Source: a virus. From it: DNA of 36,549 nucleotides. The stretch spans positions 1 through 36,549 of the IMG/VR virus record IMGVR_UViG_3300050821_023953. One strand, written 5' to 3'. The notes beneath the pieces were generated by a model. The model was not told where the DNA came from and searched no databases. It saw nothing but the letters and a program-made list of their open reading frames with translations. Shown here piece after piece: positions 1 to 8,331 of the stretch (positions are counted from its first letter, which is position 1; the number at the start of each line of letters is the position of its first letter). The position numbers were made by a program, and so were the translations under genes.

Positions 1-1701
1 TTACTGATGGGTCGTTGTCGAGAGGGTCCCACCATAGTTGTATCGAGCCTTCGACCGCAGATAGAACGCCCAATCGTCCGGGAAGTTGAAATGCGATAGA
101 TCGCCGTGGTTGCCGATGGCGTTTGTATTGATGGTGAACTCGCCCACCGCATTTCCGACGAGATTGCTCAAAACAACACTGTTGCTGATCCAATTTACGA
201 TCCCGTCTCCGAAGGAAATGTGCGTGTGGATAGGCGTTCCCTGGTATCGAGACGGATCGTTGAGTCCAAGAACTATTGTGCATGGATCGAAGCCCGCTGT
301 CACAGTCGCCCATGAAGTGTTAGTCAGGGCGGGAAAAGCCGGGAAGTTGGTTAACACGTTCCAAAATCCGTTCGTTTCTGGAACCTGGTCGCAGACGGGA
401 AATAGACCAATCGCGCACACTGGCGGCGAATCCACTTGCTGATTCATCCAATTGAGGCAAACGACAAAGCCCATGCTTTCGCCGAGGGCGACAACTTCTC
501 GGACCGCTCCATGCGCTTTGATCCACGCCAGCAGATTGTGCATATCGTTCACTCCGTTCTGCGAACCCCACGAGCTTCCGCGGGTGTCGGACATGGCCAC
601 GATGAACCCGTTCGTGATCCAACCCAGGAAGTAGTTCGCGTTATTTGTGGCGTTCGGCAATATGTCGTCTGAAGTCTTGCCGCTGCCATGCGCGCAGAGG
701 AGAACAGGCGCGCCTATGGCCGCGTTATAATTCGGAGGCCAGAAAGCTGCCATCACTGCGCCGTTGCCATTGTCAACGGTCTTGGCGTAGGACAATCGAG
801 ATTCATTTGTGTTACCGAGAATGGTGCCGTAGCTCTTGTGCGCTCCTAGCGGGCCAATGCCCAAACCTCCATACGTGCGAGAATCGGAAAGCCATGCTTC
901 GACGTTCCCGAACACAGCAGGCCCCCGAGGCACGCTTATATACTCGACGTTAGTTCCGTTTGGCCAGATCAGTGCCAGGCTGACGTTGGTTTGATCGAGC
1001 GACACAACCACGTCATAGGTTCCAGCGGGGATATTGGTGTTGGACGCGGTGAAGACTCCGTTTGTGACCCACATGAAACCATAGCCCGTAGCGCCGAATG
1101 TGTTGTCCGCAATGCCGACTCCCCACATGCCTCCCAGGCCGCTTGCTGGCGCGCTGTTTGTTGTTCCCGTATTCAGGCCGACCAGCGCATATCCAACCGT
1201 CCCCGTCTCGGTCGGGACGATAAGAGTTGCGCGAACTCGGCCCTGTCCAGTGGTTCCAAGGTTGAATCCCCAATTCACCCCGGCAGGATTGGCGCTTCCG
1301 GACATGGCATACAGTGCGTTATTGCTCGGAGCGGCGACATTGGCGGTGCCAGCCCATGACAAGAGGTTAAACCAGTTTTCGTTGAAGTTCTGATTTGTGT
1401 CGAACGGCTGGGTTAATTGGAAGAGAAGGTTCGAGACGGTCAAGGACGAGTTTGTAAAGTTGGTCTGAGGAAGATTCGTTCCGACACTGGTTGCCGATAA
1501 AAGCTGGTCCCTCAAAGACAATGTGTTGGTAGGAACTTGGATTGCAGCATCGAGGAGTCCCACGTTCTGGGAAAAGAAGTTTGCCGGCGCTGTCAGATTA
1601 CCATTGGTATCGACGCGCACGCCGTAGATCGGTGCATTAGCGGCGCTTCCGCAAAGGGCGGAAGCGACTGAAATGACGCAGGAGAGAAGGAGTTTTTTCA
1701 T
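1..1701 (-). CDS. Secreted alpha/beta hydrolase (esterase-like) with N-terminal beta-rich region
   Basis: The 566-residue product starts with a clear signal peptide (MKKLLLSCVIS..., likely cleaved after SAANA near residue 23). Residues about 90-290 are Thr/Asn/Gly rich and look like a beta-sandwich. Residues 330-545 resemble an alpha/beta hydrolase: oxyanion-type HGSG at 338-341, nucleophile elbow GESMG at 407-411 (Ser409), and candidate acid and base residues in FDP (471-473) and NHGD (531-534). The gene ends at the window edge with TAA. It is the last gene after the tail module, separated by 21 bp from the preceding ORF and led by an A/C-only stretch. It could be a virion receptor-modifying esterase or a lysogenic cargo gene. 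A signal peptide is unexpected for a virion protein and favours export by the host. Substrate unknown. Confidence 0.7.
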   Translation of the reverse strand: MKKLLLSCVISVASALCGSAANAPIYGVRVDTNGNLTAPANFFSQNVGLLDAAIQVPTNTLSLRDQLLSATSVGTNLPQTNFTNSSLTVSNLLFQLTQPFDTNQNFNENWFNLLSWAGTANVAAPSNNALYAMSGSANPAGVNWGFNLGTTGQGRVRATLIVPTETGTVGYALVGLNTGTTNSAPASGLGGMWGVGIADNTFGATGYGFMWVTNGVFTASNTNIPAGTYDVVVSLDQTNVSLALIWPNGTNVEYISVPRGPAVFGNVEAWLSDSRTYGGLGIGPLGAHKSYGTILGNTNESRLSYAKTVDNGNGAVMAAFWPPNYNAAIGAPVLLCAHGSGKTSDDILPNATNNANYFLGWITNGFIVAMSDTRGSSWGSQNGVNDMHNLLAWIKAHGAVREVVALGESMGFVVCLNWMNQQVDSPPVCAIGLFPVCDQVPETNGFWNVLTNFPAFPALTNTSWATVTAGFDPCTIVLGLNDPSRYQGTPIHTHISFGDGIVNWISNSVVLSNLVGNAVGEFTINTNAIGNHGDLSHFNFPDDWAFYLRSKARYNYGGTLSTTTHQ

Positions 1702-1722
1702 TTGTTGGTTGTTGGGTTGTGG
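1702..1722 (-). promoter_or_regulatory. A/C-only leader before the secreted hydrolase
   Basis: CCACAACCCAACAACCAACA directly before the ATG at 1701, with no Shine-Dalgarno. Related leaders precede 13258, 15883, 16975, 17399, 26698 and 35817. Confidence 0.55.
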
Positions 1723-2106
1723 TTATGGGGACGGGGTTAAGAACACGTTTTGCCAGTTGGCTCCGTCGTAGTATTGGCTGATCCATTTCTGCGACGGGAT
1801 CGTGATCAGGTAGTTGACGGGCGGTCCGACAGGGACTGTGGCGACTGTTACGATTGCGGCTTTGACTTGTATCCAGGTGCCAGGCGTGCCGGCTACGGTG
1901 CAACGGAAGATCGCGCGGAGTGAATCGACCCAGAGGAAATCCTGGACGAACGTGCCGACTATCGGAGGGCCGACGATGGCGTTTGGTACGCCATTGACGA
2001 GCGTCGGGGAGAGCGCGAACGCGAGGGAAGCGTCGAGAATCTGGAAGTTGCTTTCGGCGACGGCGGCGCGATCCGCGGCGTTGGTGATGTCGAGGAGATT
2101 GTTCAT
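1723..2106 (-). CDS. Small tail-region protein of unknown function
   Basis: About 127 residues beginning MNNLLDITNAADR. The frame can also start at a TTG at 2136, but those extra ten residues (Ser/Leu repeats) lie over a repeat-like stretch of GGGAC units, so the ATG at 2106 is preferred. No motif is recognised. The C-terminal half (ITIPSQKWISQYYDGANWQ) has the aromatic-rich texture of virion fibre or tail-tip proteins. It directly follows the tail hub gene and precedes the secreted hydrolase, so it is probably a minor tail or distal-tip component; this is inferred from position only. Confidence 0.55.
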   Translation of the reverse strand: MNNLLDITNAADRAAVAESNFQILDASLAFALSPTLVNGVPNAIVGPPIVGTFVQDFLWVDSLRAIFRCTVAGTPGTWIQVKAAIVTVATVPVGPPVNYLITIPSQKWISQYYDGANWQNVFLTPSP

Positions 2107-2143
2107 GGAAAGCGACGAAAGGGACAGCAGTGACAAAAGTATT

Positions 2144-4528
2144 TCATATCTTGGTCACGGCGAGGGAGGTTGACGGGCTGTAATCGTAGAACCAATCGCG
2201 GCTGACCTTGGTTCTGGCGCGGAGGGTGAAGCTGACTTCGCCGCCGAGGAGGGCGACGAGCTGCGCGTTGTTGAGTTGCAGGTTCGCGATACCGGCAGGG
2301 TTGTCGATCAGGACGTTCTGGGTGCCGAGGACGTTGCCCATACCATCGAGGAAATCCAGGACGGTCTGGATGTTGAACAGCAACTGTTCGAAGAGATCGC
2401 GGCCGGCTTCGGTCAGGGTCCATTGGATGCTGATTCCCTGGCCGTGCGAATAGCTGGGCGAGCGCGGGTCGTTATTCACGCGCAAATTGATCGGCGGCGT
2501 TTGCTGATAGATAACGCCAGCCAGCGTCGTATGCACGGCATTCGAAGATTGCGAGGTGCCGATGAGCAGCTTGAACCAGACCAAATTGTTCGGCTGAAAG
2601 GATGGATGCTGCAGCGGCAGGATATTCTTTTGTTCGATCAGGTAAATGGTCGCGCCGGCGTTGTGTTGCGCGACCTGAGTTGCGAAGCGGCCACGCAGGC
2701 AAAAGAATTGGTAAGTGGCGACGTCCAGGACTCGGACTGAAATGACGCTCAGGACTTCAGAGTCAACGAAGATTAGCAACTGGTCTGAGAACGCGACGCC
2801 GAGCGATTCGGGGTCGGCGGTGGGAATGTCCGTGTCAACGCCGGTGAGCTGCACGCGAAGGCCGATCACCTGGTCGATGCAATTCGTGATCGGGTAGGTT
2901 TGCGTGACGGTCCCGGTCCGGGCGAAGCCTGTGCCGGTCGCGAGATTCGCAAACGAACCGGGCTGAAACGGATATGGATGGCCATAAACATCGCCGAGTT
3001 GGATGGTCCAGGACTGATCGCCATGGGTGATGCGCGAAGGCAGACACGCGAGCGAAAGCTTTCCTGACGGACACAATCCAAGCGGAAGCTCGATGATCGG
3101 GATCGACAGATTGACGACGTTAATGGTGCGCAGACCACCACTGCCGCCCGGCTGCGGATCGCTTCCTCCGCCCGCGCCCGGCGTATCGTAGGGAACAAAC
3201 AGATAACTGAGGTCGAGCGTGAAATCGATTTCGAATTCCGGAACCGCGGGATCGGGGACAGTCCGCGCCGTGACGCGAAACACTGTGTTCGGCATTGTGC
3301 GTCCGCTGAAACCGATCACGAACTGCGCGCCAGGCGTGAGGTTTCCGAACAGGACGGAATTGTATCGCAGCTTCAAATGCCCGGTGAAGGTCGGGACGGC
3401 CGACGCCGGGCCGGCTGTGTTCGCGATGGCTTGCGCGACGATCTGTCGCGTCACCGGGTCCCATTGCAATTGGTTGCTGTCGGGCTGCGCCACGAGCGAA
3501 AGCACTCCGGGATCGCGCCAGGCGACGGCGTTTTGGTTGAATGCCATGCTGCGGTCGGTGAAGACGATTTGCGTCGATGTGTAGGCGGTTGTCCAATCGC
3601 TGGGCTTGAGGTCCGGTTTGTCCGCGAGGTCGGAATCGTGGACAATGGGAAGTAGATTGATGGCGGCCGGCGCGCGGACGAGATTGATTTGCAGCAGTCC
3701 TGCATCGCTGATTTTTATGTAGCCCTGGATCATCTGCATCGTATCGCTCAGCAACTGGCTGAAATCCGTGATCGTCGTGAGCAACGGCGAGAGACCGAAG
3801 CCATCGCGCGCCAGAGCGTTTCCGGCCGTTTTGATCGCCAGCGTGTCGAGTTGCGAGGTGTCGATTGCCAGGCCGGTCCGGGAGTTTTGCAGCAAATCGC
3901 TTACGTAAGCGGCGGGATTGATGTCGTCTGCGAGGTTGATCGTGGGCGTGAACCATGAAGTTGTCGCGGGATTGAGAGTCCATTTGCCTAAAACGAATTC
4001 TATATTCTGAAAGTTGGTCTGGTTAAAGCCCAGCGACCATTGGTTCAGGACGCAATAACACACTCCGCGGTAACCGGGATGGTTTGCCTGTGAGAGCAGG
4101 ACAGGATCGGGGTTCTGGGTTTCTGTGCCCCAATAGAAAATGATTTGGCCGGCCGGCACTGTGAGCGTGACGAAGTCTTCGCTTCCGCGCGTGACGGACG
4201 GCGTCGGGTAAGGCGGTTCGCCGTTCGCATTGTTCGGCCAGAGCAAGTCACCGTTGACGTAGATCGCGTAAATGGCATCGACTGGCCCGAGACAGATGAC
4301 AGCGCCAATGGATGCGAAGTAATTGTAACCGGTGATCGCGCTCCCGCCTTTGCCGGCGTTGGCTTCTTGCTGATCGGCGCGCATGTTGAACGGGTCGCAA
4401 AGCCAGGTGGGAGCCAGGCGGCGCTTGCCGAGCAAATAGGTGATGGGATTGCCGTATTGATAATTGACGGTGTAGTTGGTGTTTATGCCGAGCGGCTGGG
4501 CTTCGCGGACAGGGATGCTGCTAAACAT
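2144..4528 (-). CDS. Large tail hub / tail-tip protein (lambda J / GTA gp15 position)
   Basis: 794 residues. The N-terminus (TNYTVNYQYGNPITYLLGKRR) and the repeated statements of NGDLLW, fibronectin-like beta strands and a C-terminal beta-rich receptor-binding-like part fit the central tail fibre or hub that follows the NlpC/P60 protein in siphophages and gene transfer agents. The ATG at 4528 has a good Shine-Dalgarno (GGAGGTG, five bases upstream) and overlaps the stop of the NlpC/P60 gene by 8 bp. The family is not certain from sequence alone; the call rests on size, gene order (BR0599, NlpC/P60, then this gene) and composition. It probably contacts the host surface. Confidence 0.65.
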   Translation of the reverse strand: MFSSIPVREAQPLGINTNYTVNYQYGNPITYLLGKRRLAPTWLCDPFNMRADQQEANAGKGGSAITGYNYFASIGAVICLGPVDAIYAIYVNGDLLWPNNANGEPPYPTPSVTRGSEDFVTLTVPAGQIIFYWGTETQNPDPVLLSQANHPGYRGVCYCVLNQWSLGFNQTNFQNIEFVLGKWTLNPATTSWFTPTINLADDINPAAYVSDLLQNSRTGLAIDTSQLDTLAIKTAGNALARDGFGLSPLLTTITDFSQLLSDTMQMIQGYIKISDAGLLQINLVRAPAAINLLPIVHDSDLADKPDLKPSDWTTAYTSTQIVFTDRSMAFNQNAVAWRDPGVLSLVAQPDSNQLQWDPVTRQIVAQAIANTAGPASAVPTFTGHLKLRYNSVLFGNLTPGAQFVIGFSGRTMPNTVFRVTARTVPDPAVPEFEIDFTLDLSYLFVPYDTPGAGGGSDPQPGGSGGLRTINVVNLSIPIIELPLGLCPSGKLSLACLPSRITHGDQSWTIQLGDVYGHPYPFQPGSFANLATGTGFARTGTVTQTYPITNCIDQVIGLRVQLTGVDTDIPTADPESLGVAFSDQLLIFVDSEVLSVISVRVLDVATYQFFCLRGRFATQVAQHNAGATIYLIEQKNILPLQHPSFQPNNLVWFKLLIGTSQSSNAVHTTLAGVIYQQTPPINLRVNNDPRSPSYSHGQGISIQWTLTEAGRDLFEQLLFNIQTVLDFLDGMGNVLGTQNVLIDNPAGIANLQLNNAQLVALLGGEVSFTLRARTKVSRDWFYDYSPSTSLAVTKI

Positions 4529-5087
4529 CTGACACCTCCGGGGAAGGGACTGAAGGGCTGACCGGACGGTAGATCGCGGTGACGTTTGTGCGATACGTGG
4601 GATCCTGGAGGTTGCCGAAACAGACGCCGTAGCGGTGCATAGCGTGGATGAACATTCGGCCGCTGTGCATGTAGAACAGACCGCAGTGGTGAGGGACTCG
4701 GACGATGTTGAAGCAAATTAGATCTCCCGGAGCGATAGCATCGAGTAGTTGCGACAGACCAAAGGTCGGAGAGTCGTAGTGCAGCTTCTGAAAACTCGGA
4801 TGCGAATCCAGCCAATCAGTCACCAGCGATCGCTGGAGATGACGGCCGCCGTCCATCGTGTAGGCCGGGAATCCGTAGTCAGCGAACAGGCCGCATTCCT
4901 GATAGATGCGCGCGGCCAGGTGGACGCAGTCCACGCCGACGCCACGCATAGCTGCGTGAGGCACGAATTTGGTGTGGACCCATGTGAGCGCGATGGCGCG
5001 GAACTTTTCCAGACGGTCGGGATCGGAAAAGAAGGGGACAGACAAAGTGGATGACAAAGTGGATGACAAAGTGTTGGGCTCGTTCAC
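4521..5087 (-). CDS. NlpC/P60-family tail peptidase
   Basis: 188 residues. Expected to cleave peptidoglycan cross-links at the tail tip during DNA entry or tail assembly. Candidate catalytic Cys54 is in GVDCVHLA, followed by a helix as in the NlpC/P60 fold; His134 is in HHCGLFY, matching the family H-x-G; the third residue may be His148 (FIHAMH). Size matches GTA gp14-type peptidases. It starts at GTG (5087) with a strong Shine-Dalgarno AGGGAGGT, and the GTG overlaps the TGA of the preceding gene. Residues 6-16 (TLSSTLSSTLS) are encoded by the in-frame GACAAAGTG triple repeat, so the first 17 residues are probably a dispensable addition. Confidence 0.88.
   Translation of the reverse strand: MNEPNTLSSTLSSTLSVPFFSDPDRLEKFRAIALTWVHTKFVPHAAMRGVGVDCVHLAARIYQECGLFADYGFPAYTMDGGRHLQRSLVTDWLDSHPSFQKLHYDSPTFGLSQLLDAIAPGDLICFNIVRVPHHCGLFYMHSGRMFIHAMHRYGVCFGNLQDPTYRTNVTAIYRPVSPSVPSPEVSDV
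5041..5073. repeat. GACAAAGTG triple repeat, copy 1
   Basis: Three GACAAAGTG units at 5041-5049, 5053-5061, 5065-5073 with GAT spacers. It lies in frame at the start of the NlpC/P60 gene and encodes TLSSTLSSTLS on the minus strand. Confidence 0.9.
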
Positions 5088-6550
5088 TTCTTACCTCCCT
5101 GGCTTGTGCTGCTGTTGATCGCCTGAAGCGCGGGGTTGCGGAGCGGCAAGAAAGGGAAGCCGAGGAAGTTCGCGTAATTGTTGAACTTGGTCTGGCAGGT
5201 AGATGCCTGACCGTCGCAACCGGGAATCAATTGCATTTGCTGACCGACTTGAGCGAACTGCAGCGGCGCATTGAGCGTGAGCGTCAGCGTGGGCGCGGCG
5301 TAAGTGCTGCCGATGATTGTCCGGACTTCCGCGGTCGCGCCGTAACCGGTTTCGAGCCAGCCCTGCGCGAAGTAGTTCAACGCTTCGAGCGTCGCGCTGG
5401 GAAAGTTAAGCGTGACATTGACGCTGGGCGGAAGGTTCGAATTGCCGAGCGCGCTGATTGTGACCGTGGTTTCGAAATATGCGCGAAGCAGTTTGCAAGT
5501 GTTCGGCTCGAACACGTAGTAGTTGCACGTCGGCTTGATTAACATCCAGGGGACTTTGCGACGGAACACGGACCAGAACGATTCGCAGCTTGCCTTTAGC
5601 TGGTCGCCGGCATCCTCGACCGTCCGGACAGTTCCGGAGAATACGAGCGTCTGTGTGTTCGTGTCCGCGAACGTGACCTGATAGATCGTGATGGTCATCG
5701 GCCGAGGGAACGGCGTCGGAAGGAATAGGCTCAGAGGATGGTTCGCGTTGTAGGCCGCGTCGATCTCCAGCGTTTCGGCTTGCGGATCGGTTCCGCGCGT
5801 GAACGTGCCGTGAGTGATTGACGACGCGTTATAGAAGACGTTGTTCGAAACGACGCTTGCGGCGAAGCTGGTGAAATACCAATCGAGCTGCATGGGAGCA
5901 GCCAGGCTGAAATGGTAAAGGTAGATCGGTGTCTGGCCGGTCTCGACGTTGGTGTATTCGGTCGGAAGCTCAAGCACCTTGAGCGTGCGCGTCTGCCAGC
6001 CTTCGCCAACGAACTTTGCCTGCTCGGTGTCGTCAGCCTGGCGAACATAATGCAAGCGCTGCACGCGCAGGTTCGCGCCGAACGGCGATAGGAACGCGAC
6101 GGCCGTATCGATGGTGATTGTCTCGGTGCCGTCGCCGTTGTTCGCGACGGCCGTGATCTTGGCGGCGACGGGCGCCTGTCCATCCGCGGTGAAGTAAAGA
6201 TAGATGTCCGGATGATCAGCCCAGGTGGCGTTGAGTTCCTCGAACGCGATTTTGAAATGCGTGGTGTCGATTGCCGCAACCGCCTGCCCGGCGTCGAACG
6301 GAGTCGGCAGCCAGAAACCAGATTGCCGGCCGTAAAGCGGGTTGAGGAAGGCGTCGAACGAAGCAATCAGCGCGGGCGTGGTCAGGTTCACGTTGATGTC
6401 GTAGCCCTGGACGGTGTTTTGCTGCGTGCTTTCGAACACTTCTGCGCCGAACCCCAGCATCACTTCGCGCATGTCGTAACTAAACTGCTTCGTGACCGGC
6501 TCGGACCAGTCAACGTCGAACTGAAATACTTGGCGGCCGAGATAGTTCAT
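5084..6550 (-). CDS. Phage BR0599/DUF2163-type tail protein (GTA gp13-like)
   Basis: 488 residues from the ATG at 6550, whose ATGA overlaps the stop of the upstream gene; the open frame extends further but its first 30 residues are out-of-frame shadow. The N-terminal half (FDVDWSEPVTKQFSY) and the C-terminal cysteine-bearing segment (CNYYVFEPNTCKLL ... PGCDGQASTCQTKFNN ... NFLGFPFLP) match the conserved BR0599/DUF2163 family, whose C-terminal GCD...TC...F.N..NF.GFP signature is diagnostic. In gene transfer agents the equivalent hub protein sits between the distal tail protein and the cell-wall peptidase, exactly as here. The Cys residues are positioned to bind metal or form disulphides. Confidence 0.85.
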   Translation of the reverse strand: MNYLGRQVFQFDVDWSEPVTKQFSYDMREVMLGFGAEVFESTQQNTVQGYDINVNLTTPALIASFDAFLNPLYGRQSGFWLPTPFDAGQAVAAIDTTHFKIAFEELNATWADHPDIYLYFTADGQAPVAAKITAVANNGDGTETITIDTAVAFLSPFGANLRVQRLHYVRQADDTEQAKFVGEGWQTRTLKVLELPTEYTNVETGQTPIYLYHFSLAAPMQLDWYFTSFAASVVSNNVFYNASSITHGTFTRGTDPQAETLEIDAAYNANHPLSLFLPTPFPRPMTITIYQVTFADTNTQTLVFSGTVRTVEDAGDQLKASCESFWSVFRRKVPWMLIKPTCNYYVFEPNTCKLLRAYFETTVTISALGNSNLPPSVNVTLNFPSATLEALNYFAQGWLETGYGATAEVRTIIGSTYAAPTLTLTLNAPLQFAQVGQQMQLIPGCDGQASTCQTKFNNYANFLGFPFLPLRNPALQAINSSTSQGGKK

Positions 6551-6975
6551 TTCCAGATTAGGACGTAGGCGTTGACGTTGTTCAGCGCGGACACATCCAG
6601 GTAATTGGCGGTTTGGGCCTGGACAGAGCAGCCCTGGCAAATCGGCTTGTAAGTCGCGTTGCCGAACGGAGTGGTGAAAGTGATGCGATAGTTCGGGCCG
6701 ATGAACGTCACGGAAGCGACGTTCGTTTGATCTCCGCCGCCGCCGATCAAAGTGGGAGCGCCGCTGCCTGTGTTGAAACCGGCTATCACCTGCGGAGCGA
6801 CTTGCTGGATGGCCGTGACGGCGTTGTTGATCAGCGTTTGGGCTGTGTTAAACGAATTGTTGAGCTGCGAGATGTAATAAAACATCGTGCCGATCAGCTC
6901 CAAGTATTGCGCCTGGTTGGGGACGTCGCCGGTCTGGAAATACGACTGCAGGATGTTTTGGGTTTGGGGGATCAT
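6547..6975 (-). CDS. Tail-region protein of unknown function
   Basis: 142 residues. Residues 1-60 are helical and Gln/Asn rich (NQAQYLELIGTMFYYISQLN); the remainder is beta-rich with PNYRITFTTPFGNATYKP and two cysteines (ICQGCS). The ATG overlaps the TGA of the upstream small gene and its own TGA overlaps the next ATG, so it is translationally coupled on both sides. The short N-terminal helix plus beta domain could be a trimeric tail-tip or fibre piece, but I recognise no family. Confidence 0.65.
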   Translation of the reverse strand: MIPQTQNILQSYFQTGDVPNQAQYLELIGTMFYYISQLNNSFNTAQTLINNAVTAIQQVAPQVIAGFNTGSGAPTLIGGGGDQTNVASVTFIGPNYRITFTTPFGNATYKPICQGCSVQAQTANYLDVSALNNVNAYVLIWK

Positions 6976-7346
6976 GGCAGCGCGGGAGCGGGGAGCGGGG
7001 AGCTTGGAGCCTGAGCGGAAGCGACGCAGAGAACGCCCGACAGACGATTGTGGCGGCGGAAACCGCCCGCGGCGTTCAGGAGGATTTCACGGCCGCATTC
7101 AGAACAGAGCCGTCTTTTGTGCGTGTCCATTTTTTGTTCCTCATTTGCGGTGGAAATAATGGACGTTTCTGCGCCCGAGGCGGGCGCGCTCCGCTCGCGA
7201 CTGGCATAAAGCCGTTGCCATAGCGCTTGATCGCGGATTCGCAGGAAGTTTTCGTGCGGGTCGTTTTGCGGGTGGGAGACGTAAACGTAGCCTTCGGGCA
7301 AGACGCGCGTGCCGGCGTTTTGGATGTCAGAGTATTCGGATTTCAT
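6972..7346 (-). CDS. Small composite protein with Cys motif; repeat-derived parts
   Basis: 124 residues. Residues 1-47 (PEGYVYVSHPQNDPHENFLRIRDQALWQRLY) look like a genuine small phage domain. Residues about 50-62 are encoded by a GC-rich palindromic repeat (GCGCCCGAGGCGGGCGCGC). An internal ATG at about 7131 (MDTHKRRLCSECG) follows GAGGAAC and opens a mini-domain with CSECGREI and a later Cys, possibly a zinc ribbon. The last residues (SSPLPAPALP) come from a second repeat of GGGAGCG units. Its stop overlaps the next start. It may be two short genes joined in frame by a repeat insertion; function unknown. Confidence 0.5.
   Translation of the reverse strand: MKSEYSDIQNAGTRVLPEGYVYVSHPQNDPHENFLRIRDQALWQRLYASRERSAPASGAETSIISTANEEQKMDTHKRRLCSECGREILLNAAGGFRRHNRLSGVLCVASAQAPSSPLPAPALP
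6981..7012. repeat. GGGAGCG-type repeat
   Basis: Units of GGGAGCGGGGAGC encode the C-terminus of the 124-residue tail-region protein. A related copy in opposite orientation lies at 31008-31035. Confidence 0.65.
7171..7190. repeat. GC palindrome repeat GCGCCCGAGGCGGGCGCGC, copy 1
   Basis: Encodes part of SAPASGAE in the 124-residue protein. Near-identical copies at 15711-15735 and 24748-24768. Confidence 0.75.
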
Positions 7347-7348
7347 GG

Positions 7349-7381
7349 GACAAAGTGATGGACAAAGTGGGAGACAAAGTG
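7349..7381. repeat. GACAAAGTG triple repeat, copy 2
   Basis: Units at 7349, 7361, 7373 with ATG and GGA spacers. It exactly fills the gap between the distal tail gene stop (7387) and the next start (7346). Confidence 0.9.
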
Positions 7382-7386
7382 TGCGT

Positions 7387-8043
7387 TCATCCTACGATGT
7401 TGGTTGTGCCGACAGTCATCCAGCCGATGCCTGCTCCGGAATGGTTGACGTTGCCGCCGAGTTGCGCGGCGTCGCGGCTGGTGAGTTCCTGGAGTGTGAG
7501 GCTGACTTCGCCGTGCCAGTTGGTAATGAGCGACACGTCCTTCACGGACAGTTTGCCAAACAGCAGCGGAAAGACATACAGACCGTTCGCGACCGGGTAA
7601 GTGCGGCTGACGGCCGCGCCGAGCGTAAGCGTCGCGCCGCCGCCCGTGACGTTCGTAAGCTGGCGCACGTCCCAATTCATCGCGTCGTCCTGCAGGAAAA
7701 TGTAATCACCAATCGCCCACGGCCAGGTTGCGTCGGCGAGGTTGACGGTGACGTTTGTCACGTCGGCCGAGATCGGCGAACCGCGGCCATGGTAAGGCGT
7801 GCAGGCGTTGCCGGATTTGAGCGCGGCGCGAATGCGATCATCGAGTTCGCTTTGTTCCTGCAGCGTGCGCGGCGCGACGGTCCAGGTGAGCGAGATGCGC
7901 GCATTCTGGCGGGTTGCGGCGCGGGCTTCGTTGCCGAGGATGCTTTCGGTGATACCGGTGGACCAGGTGCGCTGCCAGGTCGGCGGCGTCTGCCAGTCCG
8001 CGCGATGCGCGAACAGGACGGAACCGTTGACGAGATCGACCAT
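7387..8043 (-). CDS. Probable distal tail protein (GTA gp12 position)
   Basis: 218 residues. The N-terminus DLVNGSVLFAHRADWQTPPTWQRTWSTGI describes a tail protein of the type located between the tape measure and BR0599 genes, where gene transfer agents encode the distal tail (DUF2460) protein. Later parts are beta-rich (DYIFLQDDAMNWDVRQLTNV) and the C-terminus contains SLTLQELT. I do not see the standard DUF2460 N-terminus, so the family call is positional. It starts two bases after the stop of the small upstream gene and is followed by an intergenic gap filled exactly by a GACAAAGTG triple repeat. Confidence 0.6.
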   Translation of the reverse strand: MVDLVNGSVLFAHRADWQTPPTWQRTWSTGITESILGNEARAATRQNARISLTWTVAPRTLQEQSELDDRIRAALKSGNACTPYHGRGSPISADVTNVTVNLADATWPWAIGDYIFLQDDAMNWDVRQLTNVTGGGATLTLGAAVSRTYPVANGLYVFPLLFGKLSVKDVSLITNWHGEVSLTLQELTSRDAAQLGGNVNHSGAGIGWMTVGTTNIVG

Positions 8044-8045
8044 AA

Positions 8046-8291
8046 TCAGGATTTCACATTTGAGATTTGAGATTTGAAATCGGGAGGGGAATGGCGCTCG
8101 ATGGCGGCGCGGGACCAGAAGAGGACCTCTTCGAGCTTGCGAATGGCCAGACGCTTTTCGGCCGACTCGGGCAGGATATGATCAAGCTTGTCGGCCAGTT
8201 CCTGGCATTGCTTGCGCGCGTCTTCTGTGGCGCGGTTTGTCTCCGGCAACGGCGGACGGTAAATGAAACGGGCTAAAAGCTCGGTTCTCAT
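8046..8291 (-). CDS. Acb2/Tad1 hairpin-type small protein, candidate cyclic-nucleotide sponge
   Basis: 81 residues. Residues about 20-67 form a helical hairpin: RKQCQELADKLDHILPES, then AEKRLAIRKLEEVLFW with SRAAIERH. This P-x-S-x-E-K-x-L-A-x-x-K-L-E-E-x-x-x-W-x-x-A-A-I-x-R pattern is what I know from the Acb2/Tad1 hairpin (former DUF7681) family. Characterised Acb2 proteins bind cyclic nucleotide signals and block CBASS; some also bind Thoeris signals. The last 12 residues (from FKSQ to the end) are encoded by an in-frame interspersed repeat, so the ancestral protein probably ended near RHSPP. It lies inside the tail operon between tape measure and distal tail genes, an unusual place for an anti-defence gene. 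Activity is inferred from the motif only. Confidence 0.6.
   Translation of the reverse strand: MRTELLARFIYRPPLPETNRATEDARKQCQELADKLDHILPESAEKRLAIRKLEEVLFWSRAAIERHSPPDFKSQISNVKS
8049..8081. repeat. TTTGAGA-type interspersed repeat
   Basis: Tandem ATTTGAGATTTGAGATTTG units encode the last residues of the Acb2-like protein (KSQISNVKS). Confidence 0.75.
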
Positions 8292-8293
8292 TC

Positions 8294-8326
8294 GACAAAG
8301 TGCAGGACAAAGTGGAAGACAAAGTG
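8294..8326. repeat. GACAAAGTG triple repeat, copy 3
   Basis: Units at 8294, 8306, 8318 with CAG and GAA spacers. It fills the gap between the tape measure stop and the Acb2-like start. Confidence 0.9.
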
Positions 8327-8331
8327 TGGGA

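Noticed and set aside
5041-5073. CRISPR array interpretation of the GACAAAGTG units
   Set aside because: Units of 9 bp with 3-bp spacers are far too short for CRISPR repeats and spacers.
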